DNA of 6,799 nt from Pseudomonadota bacterium. Its GTDB lineage: Bacteria > Pseudomonadota > Gammaproteobacteria > Burkholderiales > Ferrovaceae. The notes under the pieces were generated by a model. It saw only the letters and a list, made by a program, of their open reading frames with translations. It searched no databases and was not told the DNA's origin. This document shows, one piece after another, positions 1-5,264 of the stretch. The DNA lies in NCBI GenBank assembly GCA_021804345.1, contig JAJZHV010000062.1, positions 1-6,799 of the forward strand, read 5' to 3'. How positions within the stretch are numbered: the stretch's first letter is position 1; every line of letters starts with the position of its first letter. A program made the translations under genes and the position numbers.

Positions 1-389
1 CCCTAGAAGAGGGCCCTGCCAGCCAAAGCTATGGGCTACAAGTGGCCGCCCTGGCAGGGGTTCCCGCCGGGGTAATCCGCCAAGCGCGGCGCACCCTGCG
101 CGAACTGGAAGCCCAAGCGCTACACCATCCCCGCCAAGGGGATCTGTTCATGCCTGCCAGTGCGGACAGCCACCAGGCCCCAGAAGGCATAACACACAGC
201 CCGGCGCAAACATCCCAGGCCGAAAACCCCGCGCCCGCCTCGCACCCCCTAGTGGAGCGCCTGAGCGCGCTCAACCCCGACGAACTCAGCGCCCGTGCCG
301 CACTGGAACTGCTCTACGAACTGGTCCAGCAGGCCCGGGGGTTAGGCCCACAGCCCCGATCCACAGATCTGCAGAGCCACACTCTCTGA
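1..389 (+). CDS. mutS: DNA mismatch repair protein MutS, C-terminal end (5' truncated by window)
   Basis: This is the last 128 codons of MutS, the ATPase that recognises base mismatches and small loops and recruits MutL. The reading frame is open from position 3 and ends at TGA 387-389. The visible start, with residues [15 protein letters not shown], is the characteristic end of the MutS ATPase domain, followed by helical residues ending [11 protein letters not shown] low-complexity Pro/Ala/Ser-rich linker follows (about 190-250). The last recognisable block, [26 protein letters not shown], matches the small C-terminal helical domain that mediates MutS dimer/tetramer contacts in the E. coli family. 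About 15 extra residues follow that block. The mismatch-binding domain and Walker motifs lie outside the window. The gene converges on slyD with only 29 bp between stop codons and no clear terminator. Identification is confident from the conserved ATPase-domain end and the C-terminal block. Confidence 0.95.
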   Translation, partial: LEEGPASQSYGLQVAALAGVPAGVIRQARRTLRELEAQALHHPRQGDLFMPASADSHQAPEGITHSPAQTSQAENPAPASHPLVERLSALNPDELSARAALELLYELVQQARGLGPQPRSTDLQSHTL

Positions 390-418
390 CCTGCCCCCCC
401 ACCAACGGGGATGTCCAA

Positions 419-904
419 TCAATGGTGATGACCGTGATCGCCGTGTACATGCCCGTGGGAAAGCTCCTCTTCGGTGGCCTCGCGCACACCCTGGACGGTG
501 CAGACAAAGACCAAGGTTTTGCCCACCAACGGGTGATTGCCATCCACCACCACCGTGTCCTCAGTCACCTCAGTGACGGTGTACAGAACGGTTTCGTCTT
601 CGCCGGCCCCTTCGGGTTGCCCTTCAAACTGCATGCCTGTTTGAACCTGCGGGGGAAACAGGTCACGCGGTTCTGTGCGCTGCAGGGAGGCATCATACTC
701 GCCGAAGGCGTCTTCCGGTTCCATCGTGACCGTGCAGGAATAGCCTACGGTCTGGCCTTCTAGGGCCTCTTCCACCATGGGGAAAATACCATCATAGCCA
801 CCATGCAGGTAGCTGATGGTGGGATCGCTTTCTTCCAGTAGGGCCCCCGCATCATCCGACAGGGTGTAACTGAGGGTAACGACCGAATTCTTTGCAATGA
901 CCAT
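419..904 (-). CDS. slyD: SlyD-type FKBP peptidyl-prolyl cis-trans isomerase / metallochaperone
   Basis: This 161-residue protein has the SlyD arrangement: a split FKBP domain (about 1-68 and 121-148) with an inserted chaperone 'flap' domain (about 69-120). Diagnostic stretches are the N-terminal VIAKNSVVTLSYTL, GYDGIFPMVEEALEG, EPEDAFGEYD, DGNHPLVGKTL and REATEEEL. The tail has seven His in its last 12 residues (150-161). In E. coli SlyD a longer Cys/His-rich tail binds nickel and aids hydrogenase maturation. Here the tail is short and lacks Cys, so weaker metal binding is an inference. Family members are cytoplasmic and catalyse prolyl isomerisation with chaperone activity. The ATG at 904 follows the peroxiredoxin stop by 3 bp. 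An AAGGAG lies within that upstream gene (917-922), but 12 nt from the start, longer than ideal. Co-transcription with the peroxiredoxin is likely. Confidence 0.93.
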   Translation of the reverse strand: MVIAKNSVVTLSYTLSDDAGALLEESDPTISYLHGGYDGIFPMVEEALEGQTVGYSCTVTMEPEDAFGEYDASLQRTEPRDLFPPQVQTGMQFEGQPEGAGEDETVLYTVTEVTEDTVVVDGNHPLVGKTLVFVCTVQGVREATEEELSHGHVHGDHGHHH

Positions 905-907
905 TGT

Positions 908-1375
908 TTACTTCAACTCCTTCACCAGGTTCAACACTTCGACCACATGGTCACGGCTGTTATAAACCGGCACAGCGTGCCGGACCATACCGTCGCGGTC
1001 GATGACGTAGGTCACGCGATCCACACAGGTGCGCAAATGCCCACCCAATTCTTTTTCGTGCAACACATCGTAGCGGCGACAGACTTCGCCTTCCACATCC
1101 GACAATAACCGGGCATTGAGGCCATGGGCCTCGCAAAAATCCGCGTGACACAGGATGTCGTCCTGCGACACACCCATCACCACAGCCCCGTGATGTAAAA
1201 ACTCGTTTTCCCGATCGCTGAAATTGATGGCCTCCTGAGTACATTGGGGCATGCTGTCACGGGGATAAAAAAACAAGACGACTTTCTGCTTTCCCCGAAA
1301 GTGGGACAGGTTCACCATTTCCATTTCGGAATCTGGCAATTCGAACCCCGGGGCTTTTTGTCCCACCTTGAGCAT
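908..1375 (-). CDS. Peroxiredoxin, PrxQ/Bcp family (thiol peroxidase)
   Basis: This is a 155-residue cytoplasmic thiol peroxidase of the AhpC/TSA fold, predicted to reduce hydrogen or organic peroxides. Recognisable parts are KVGQKAPGFELPD (N-terminus), VVLFFYPRD then the active site with peroxidatic Cys45, LLSD, and DRVTYVIDRDG with the conserved Arg120. The usual P-x-x-x-T/S-x-x-C motif reads P38-R-D-S-M42-P-Q-C45, so the conserved Thr/Ser is Met. There is no Cys five residues after Cys45, as in E. coli Bcp. Cys81, 36 residues downstream, sits where alpha-3 resolving Cys occur in other PrxQ proteins. Cys76, 99 and 117 are extra. I chose ATG 1375 because GGGAGG lies 5 nt upstream. The in-frame GTG two codons earlier (1381) overlaps that ribosome site. 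It precedes slyD by 3 bp. PrxQ/Bcp is preferred over AhpC or Prx6 by length and motifs. Confidence 0.9.
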   Translation of the reverse strand: MLKVGQKAPGFELPDSEMEMVNLSHFRGKQKVVLFFYPRDSMPQCTQEAINFSDRENEFLHHGAVVMGVSQDDILCHADFCEAHGLNARLLSDVEGEVCRRYDVLHEKELGGHLRTCVDRVTYVIDRDGMVRHAVPVYNSRDHVVEVLNLVKELK

Positions 1376-1380
1376 GACCA

Positions 1381-1386
1381 CCTCCC
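1381..1386 (-). promoter_or_regulatory. Strong Shine-Dalgarno that fixes the peroxiredoxin start
   Basis: On the minus strand GGGAGG is followed by 5 nt and then ATG (1375-1373). The alternative upstream GTG (1381-1379) shares its first base with this ribosome-binding site and has no site of its own, so the ATG is favoured. It is the best ribosome-binding site in the window. Confidence 0.75.
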
Positions 1387-1399
1387 ATACGTTGGGCCG

Positions 1400-1405
1400 A
1401 TTCTA
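1400..1405 (-). promoter_or_regulatory. Candidate -10 element for the peroxiredoxin-slyD unit
   Basis: The minus strand reads TAGAAT (5 of 6 matches to TATAAT) 24 nt upstream of the peroxiredoxin ATG, which would give a leader of roughly 20 nt. The region about 17 nt further upstream shows no good TTGACA, so either the promoter relies on an activator or the match is chance. A dyad at 1457-1478 lies further upstream. Confidence 0.4.
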
Positions 1406-1456
1406 ACCCATCCGTGCCCGTGATGCAGCGAACCCCATCCGGGCGCCTGCCAGGAT

Positions 1457-1478
1457 CAGTTCTTGCACAAGAGAACTG
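1457..1478. repeat. Inverted repeat (7-bp arms, 8-bp spacer) between rfbC and the peroxiredoxin gene
   Basis: CAGTTCT (1457-1463) and AGAACTG (1472-1478) are perfect inverted arms around TGCACAAG. No T-tract follows on either strand, so it is not a standard intrinsic terminator. It lies about 75 bp upstream of the start site implied by the candidate -10 at 1400-1405. That suits an operator or activator site as well as an RNA hairpin in an rfbC read-through transcript. It does not look like the OxyR consensus. Confidence 0.45.
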
Positions 1479-1488
1479 CAGCCGCGCC

Positions 1489-2046
1489 TCAGGGATATCC
1501 TTCTGCCTGCAAAAAGGCAACCCCCTGGGCATCCTTCGCCGAGAGCACGGGCGCCATGCCCCCCAGGGCCTGTAATGGCCAGGGAATGGCCAATGTGGCA
1601 TCGTTCCAGAGAATGCTCCGTTCGGCAGAAGCAAGCCAATAATCCGTAGTCTTGTACAAAAATTCCGCCTGTTCCGACAAGGTCAGAAAACCATGGGCAA
1701 AGCCTGGTGGAATCCACAGCATGCGCTTGTTTTGCGCGGACAGTACCACCCCTTCCACGCGCCCAAAGGTGGCCGAACCGTGGCGCAAATCCACAGCCAC
1801 ATCAAACACCTCGCCGTGAATGACGCGCACCAGCTTGCCCTGGGGCTGCTGCAGTTGATAGTGCAGCCCACGAAGCACCCCGCGCACCGAACGGGAATGG
1901 TTGTCCTGCACAAAACGCGCAGATACCCCGGTGTGTTGCAGAAAATCGCGCTCGTTGTAACTTTCGTAAAAGAAACCGCGATCATCTCCAAACACGCGGG
2001 GCTCGATGATCAGGACTTCTGGAATACCGGTGGGAATGACTTTCAT
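1489..2046 (-). CDS. rfbC: dTDP-4-dehydrorhamnose 3,5-epimerase
   Basis: This 185-residue cupin-fold enzyme epimerises C3 and C5 of dTDP-4-keto-6-deoxyglucose, the third step of dTDP-L-rhamnose synthesis for O-antigen or other surface glycans. Length equals the usual family length. Visible family motifs are EPRVFGDDRGFFYESYN (15-31), FVQDNHSRS (45-53), RGLHYQ with the catalytic His62, GKLVRVIHGEVFDVAVDLR (70-88), IPPGFAHGFL (112-121) and YKTTDYW (131-137), whose Tyr136 is the likely acid/base Tyr of the family. The ATG at 2046 fits the family N-terminus, but no clear ribosome-binding site precedes it. It lies 73 bp downstream of rfbD with a possible terminator in the gap, and 113 bp upstream of the peroxiredoxin. 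The pathway partner rfbD is adjacent, while rfbA and rfbB are absent from the window. Confidence 0.95.
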   Translation of the reverse strand: MKVIPTGIPEVLIIEPRVFGDDRGFFYESYNERDFLQHTGVSARFVQDNHSRSVRGVLRGLHYQLQQPQGKLVRVIHGEVFDVAVDLRHGSATFGRVEGVVLSAQNKRMLWIPPGFAHGFLTLSEQAEFLYKTTDYWLASAERSILWNDATLAIPWPLQALGGMAPVLSAKDAQGVAFLQAEGYP

Positions 2047-2080
2047 ACGCTTGGAAAAACCCGTGTGAATGAACTCGTTG

Positions 2081-2107
2081 AAAAAAGTGGGACCCTGAGC
2101 GGGGCCC
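2081..2107 (-). terminator. Possible intrinsic terminator or attenuator between rfbD and rfbC
   Basis: Reading the minus strand after the rfbD stop, GGGCCC, a six-base loop (CGCTCA) and GGGTCCC (2107-2089) form a six-pair GC stem with one bulged T. After AC comes a run of six T (2086-2081). The stem is short and bulged, so partial termination or attenuation is more likely than a full stop. It would reduce rfbC expression relative to rfbD. Confidence 0.45.
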
Positions 2108-2119
2108 TATGACCCGCAA

Positions 2120-3019
2120 TCAAGGTAGAGCGGGGTGCGCCTCCATACAGTGCAGCAATGCCTGTGGCCATGACTCCAACCGCACCCCAAATACCAGGGC
2201 CAGACGCTGATTGTCCAACCGGCTATTGGCAGGGCGTTGAACCGGTGTGGGGTAGTCCCGGGTAGGAATAGGAAGCAACCGGGCCTGACAGTGGGCACAG
2301 TGTTGAAAAATAGCCTGGGCAAAACCGAACCAAGTGGTCGCGCCCTGATTGGTCATGTGATAGAGCCCGCGGTGTGTCTGAAAGAATTCCAGCAGGGACA
2401 GCCCCGAAGAGGCTCCTGCCAAGGCCTGCTGCACAATGGCCACCGTGGCCTGAGCCAGGGACCCGGCCCAGGTGGGAGCACCCCACTGATCATCGACCAC
2501 GCCCAACTGCGGACGCTCCTTACCCAGACGCAGCATGGTATTGAGAAAGTTATGCCCATGCCGGCTAAACACCCAACTGGTGCGAAAAATCAGGCTGGGG
2601 GCTGCACTCTCCAGCAAAGCCTGTTCGCCAGCCTGTTTGGAACGACCGTACACACCGAGCGGACCCGTGGGATCCGTTTCCAGGTAGGGCGTGGGTTTGC
2701 TGCCGGAGAACACATAATCCGTTGAATAATGGATGAGGGCAGCCCCCTGCCGGTGACAGACTTCGGCCAAAACGGCCGGGGCCCGGGCGTTGACGGCAAA
2801 GGCTGTGGCAGTGTCGGTTTCTGCCTGGTCCACGGCCGTATAGGCCGCCGCATTGATGACCAGGTGGGGACGGTGCTGGCGCAGCGCAGCCTGCAGCGCC
2901 TGCTCGTCGGCCAGATCCAGGGCACTGCGATCCAGCGCCACCAGCGTGCCCAAGGGGGCGAGCAGTGGGACCAGCGCAGAGCCCACCTGTCCGCCAGCGC
3001 CCGTGAGCAGAATGGTCAT
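2120..3019 (-). CDS. rfbD: dTDP-4-dehydrorhamnose reductase
   Basis: This NAD(P)H-dependent short-chain (extended SDR) reductase performs the last step of dTDP-L-rhamnose synthesis. From ATG 3019 it is 299 residues, the same as the enterobacterial enzyme. The nucleotide-binding Rossmann motif is TGAGGQVG with Gly7, Gly10 and Gly13. Other landmarks are NAAAYTAVDQAE (56-67), the STDYVF block (99-104), catalytic Tyr124-x-x-x-Lys128 in YGRSK, FRTSWVF, and a C-terminal sugar-binding half ending RPANSRLDNQRL. The frame stays open upstream. An in-frame GTG (3028) three codons earlier has an AAGGGA about 8 nt before it and could be the real start, whereas ATG 3019 has no good ribosome site. The more distant ATG (3073) would add a non-homologous 18-residue leader and is disfavoured. 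It is divergent from dapA and probably the first gene of its unit. Confidence 0.94.
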   Translation of the reverse strand: MTILLTGAGGQVGSALVPLLAPLGTLVALDRSALDLADEQALQAALRQHRPHLVINAAAYTAVDQAETDTATAFAVNARAPAVLAEVCHRQGAALIHYSTDYVFSGSKPTPYLETDPTGPLGVYGRSKQAGEQALLESAAPSLIFRTSWVFSRHGHNFLNTMLRLGKERPQLGVVDDQWGAPTWAGSLAQATVAIVQQALAGASSGLSLLEFFQTHRGLYHMTNQGATTWFGFAQAIFQHCAHCQARLLPIPTRDYPTPVQRPANSRLDNQRLALVFGVRLESWPQALLHCMEAHPALP

Positions 3020-3063
3020 CCTAGACACGCGTGGTTTCCCTTTAAGGATTCGTGAAAAGGCGT

Positions 3064-3069
3064 ATTCTC
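3064..3069 (-). promoter_or_regulatory. Candidate extended -10 for rfbD
   Basis: The minus strand reads TGAGAGAAT, a TGn extension plus a GAGAAT hexamer (4 of 6), about 45 nt upstream of the rfbD ATG. No good -35 is visible. The arrangement would place the start site near 3057 in the 136-bp rfbD/dapA intergenic region. This is weak evidence based on pattern and position only. Confidence 0.3.
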
Positions 3070-3122
3070 TCACAGGCGAGCCCAGCGCTGCACCTGGGTG
3101 GAGTACTGGGGCTTCAATCGGG

Positions 3123-3128
3123 TAGAAT
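3123..3128 (+). promoter_or_regulatory. Candidate -10 element for the dapA operon
   Basis: TAGAAT (5 of 6) lies 27 nt upstream of the dapA ATG, implying a leader of about 20 nt. No strong -35 is seen 16-18 nt upstream. The same hexamer appears upstream of the peroxiredoxin and rpe genes, which makes it more credible as a local promoter style. No lysine-riboswitch-like long leader is present: the whole divergent intergenic region is only 136 bp. Confidence 0.45.
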
Positions 3129-3155
3129 ACCGCTTTTACATTTGGGAATCAGGTC

Positions 3156-4046
3156 ATGTTGCAAGGTAGCTTGGTGGCCATCGTCACCCCCATGCACGAA
3201 GATGGCACCCTAGACTATCCCCGTCTGCAGGCGCTGGTGGACTGGCACGTACAACAAGGCACTGCGGCTATCGTGGTGGTGGGCACCACGGGCGAATCAC
3301 CCACCGTGGACGTGCAGGAGCATGAGGCCCTCATCAAGGCCACGGTGTCCTATGCCGCTGGAAGAATTCCCGTAGTGGCGGGCACCGGCGCCAATTCCAC
3401 CCGGGAAGCCATCGAGCTCACGCGCTTTGCACGCAGCGTGGGGGCCGACTATGCGCTCTCGGTTGTGCCTTACTACAACAAACCAACCCAGGAAGGGCTG
3501 TACCGTCATTTCAAAAGCATTGCCGAGAGCGTGGACCTGCCCCTCATCCTGTACAACGTTCCTGGACGCACCGTGGCCGACTTGTCCAACGACACTGCGC
3601 TGCGCTTAGCCCAGATTCCCGGCATTGTCGGCATCAAGGATGCCACCGCCGACTTGTATCGCGCCACCGATCTGTTTGCGCGCGCTCCCCAGGGGTTTGC
3701 CTGTTATACGGGGGATGACGGCACAGCAGCGGCTTTCATGCTGCTGGGTGGCCAGGGCGTGATCTCGGTCACCGCCAACGTTGCCCCGGCCGCCATGGCT
3801 CAGCTCTGTGCCGCAGCCCTGCGCGGCGATGCCCTAGCCACGCGCCAGATCAACACTCCTTTGCTGGCGTTGCATCGTGATCTGTTCGTCGAGGCCAATC
3901 CGATTCCCGTCAAATGGGCCCTGCACGAAATGGGTCGGATTGGACCGGGGCTGCGCCTGCCCCTGACACCGCTGGCCTCCGCTTACCACGATCTGGTCCG
4001 GCGCGCCTTGCGCAGTGCCGGCGTTCTTCCCCAATCAACGCAGTGA
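3156..4046 (+). CDS. dapA: 4-hydroxy-tetrahydrodipicolinate synthase
   Basis: This 296-residue TIM-barrel aldolase condenses pyruvate with aspartate semialdehyde, the committed step toward meso-diaminopimelate and lysine. It aligns without gaps to the E. coli numbering. The Schiff-base Lys161 (in GIKDAT), Tyr133 and Arg138 (YNVPGR), Thr44-Thr45 (GTTGES) and Tyr107 are all in place. In the allosteric lysine pocket Ser48, His56, Asn80, Glu84 and Tyr106 are kept. Positions 49 and 53, Ala and His in E. coli, are Pro and Val, so lysine feedback may be altered (inference). The start fits the family N-terminus ([10 protein letters not shown]), with only a weak ribosome site (CAGG). It is divergent from rfbD and followed 8 bp later by bamC, the gene order known in E. 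coli. Confidence 0.97.
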   Translation: MLQGSLVAIVTPMHEDGTLDYPRLQALVDWHVQQGTAAIVVVGTTGESPTVDVQEHEALIKATVSYAAGRIPVVAGTGANSTREAIELTRFARSVGADYALSVVPYYNKPTQEGLYRHFKSIAESVDLPLILYNVPGRTVADLSNDTALRLAQIPGIVGIKDATADLYRATDLFARAPQGFACYTGDDGTAAAFMLLGGQGVISVTANVAPAAMAQLCAAALRGDALATRQINTPLLALHRDLFVEANPIPVKWALHEMGRIGPGLRLPLTPLASAYHDLVRRALRSAGVLPQSTQ

Positions 4047-4054
4047 GAATGTAG

Positions 4055-5248
4055 ATGAGTCCACAGCACCGCCGGGTCCAGCACATCAGCCTGGGTCTTC
4101 TTATCCTGACCGGCCTGGCCGGCTGCACCGTCGACACCAGTTTTTTGCAGTCCAAGAAGGTGGATTACAAAAGTCAGGCAGAACCTACGGCCCCGCTGGA
4201 TGTTCCCCCCGACCTCACTCCGCTGCCGCAGGATGATCGCTACGCCATTCCCGGTCAAGACAAGAGCAAGGGGACCACACTCACCCAGTTCAACAAGAAC
4301 CAGGGTGAAGACCAGCCGGCCAGCGCCCCAGTGGGTAACGGCAAGGTGCTCCCCGCCCTGGCTTCCAAGGTCCATATGGAACATGATGGCGCCCAGCGTT
4401 GGCTGGTAGTGGATGCACCAGCCGAGCAACTATGGCCTGTGTTGAAGGACTTTTGGCTCAGCAACGGCTTCACCCTGACCCTGGATGACCCCACCATCGG
4501 CCTGATGGAAACGGATTGGACCTCCAATGCCTCCGGAGCCCCTTCCGATTTCTTCAAAAACATCCTAGGAAAAATCGTCGACAACCTGTTCAGTTCACCC
4601 ATCAAGGACAAATACCGCACCCGACTGGAACGCGCCACCAATCCCAACAGCACCGAAATCTTTATCACCCACAAGGGCATGGAAGAGGTGGTCAGCAAAG
4701 ACTTTACCGGCACCAGTTGGCAGCCGCGGCCAGAAGACCCGGAACTGGAAAACGAATACCTGAAAAAACTGGCCCTGCGCCTGGGCACCGCACCCGACCA
4801 GGCCAATACCCTGGTTGCCGAATCCAAGCCGGGCAGCGGGGTAGCAGCTACGGCAAGCAACCCTGCCAGCGAGCAGATTGTGAAACTGCCCGATGGCGAC
4901 GAGCAGATTGTGATGAATGAACCCTTCGACCGCGCCTGGCGTCGGGTAGGCTTGGCCCTGGACCGCAGCGGCTTTACGGTGGAAGATCGCGACCGTTCCA
5001 ATGGGGTGTATTTCATTCGCTTCACCGACGCCGAAGGCTTGGTGAAGAAGAAAAAGGAAAGCTTCCTTGCCGGGCTCATGTTCTGGAAGCCGGACGACAA
5101 ATCCAAGGACACGCAAACCTATCGGCTCACCCTCACCAGCATCAGCGGCAAGGGTTCCCACGTGGATGTGCGCGACAAAACCGAGCATCGCATTGCACCA
5201 GATCTGGCGGATCGTATTCTCAACCTGATCGTGGAACAGTTACACTGA
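4055..5248 (+). CDS. bamC: Outer membrane assembly lipoprotein BamC (NlpB/DapX family)
   Basis: This is a 397-residue lipoprotein of the beta-barrel assembly machinery. It has a basic, hydrophobic signal peptide (1-23) ending in the lipobox Leu21-Ala-Gly-Cys24, with Thr at +2, which suits outer-membrane retention. Residues 25 to about 100 are Pro/Asp-rich and probably unstructured, with LDVPPDLTPLP and RYAIPG. In E. coli the equivalent segment, which contains a similar YAIP, wraps around BamD. Two helix-grip domains follow, at about 105-245 (WLVVDAPAEQLWPVLKDFW, IGLMETDW) and 275-397 (EPFDRAWRRVGLALDRSGF, GVYFIRF), joined by a Gly/Ala/Ser linker. The protein is longer than E. coli BamC (344), partly through these linkers. 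It starts 8 bp after dapA, as in E. coli, so translation may depend partly on coupling. The 3' neighbour is the MBL gene. Assignment rests on synteny, lipobox and the paired domains. Confidence 0.9.
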   Translation: MSPQHRRVQHISLGLLILTGLAGCTVDTSFLQSKKVDYKSQAEPTAPLDVPPDLTPLPQDDRYAIPGQDKSKGTTLTQFNKNQGEDQPASAPVGNGKVLPALASKVHMEHDGAQRWLVVDAPAEQLWPVLKDFWLSNGFTLTLDDPTIGLMETDWTSNASGAPSDFFKNILGKIVDNLFSSPIKDKYRTRLERATNPNSTEIFITHKGMEEVVSKDFTGTSWQPRPEDPELENEYLKKLALRLGTAPDQANTLVAESKPGSGVAATASNPASEQIVKLPDGDEQIVMNEPFDRAWRRVGLALDRSGFTVEDRDRSNGVYFIRFTDAEGLVKKKKESFLAGLMFWKPDDKSKDTQTYRLTLTSISGKGSHVDVRDKTEHRIAPDLADRILNLIVEQLH

Positions 5249-5264
5249 GCGCGCATCAACTTTT

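Noticed and set aside
390..418. C-rich/G-rich complementarity between the mutS and slyD stops as a terminator
   Set aside because: The possible stem is about 4 bp and no T-run follows on either strand.
1693..2112. A 139-codon plus-strand frame overlapping rfbC and the rfbC/rfbD gap
   Set aside because: It is mostly antisense to a full-length rfbC with intact motifs, and nothing in its sequence is family-like.
3020..3073. A longer rfbD start adding 18 residues (ATG at 3073)
   Set aside because: The family begins at the Rossmann strand (MTILLTGAGGQVG); the extra basic leader has no homology and would cover the likely promoter.
4255..5112. A 285-codon open frame on the minus strand, opposite bamC
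   Set aside because: It is fully antisense to a well-supported lipoprotein gene, is Ser/Arg-rich with no domain signature, and reflects third-position GC bias.
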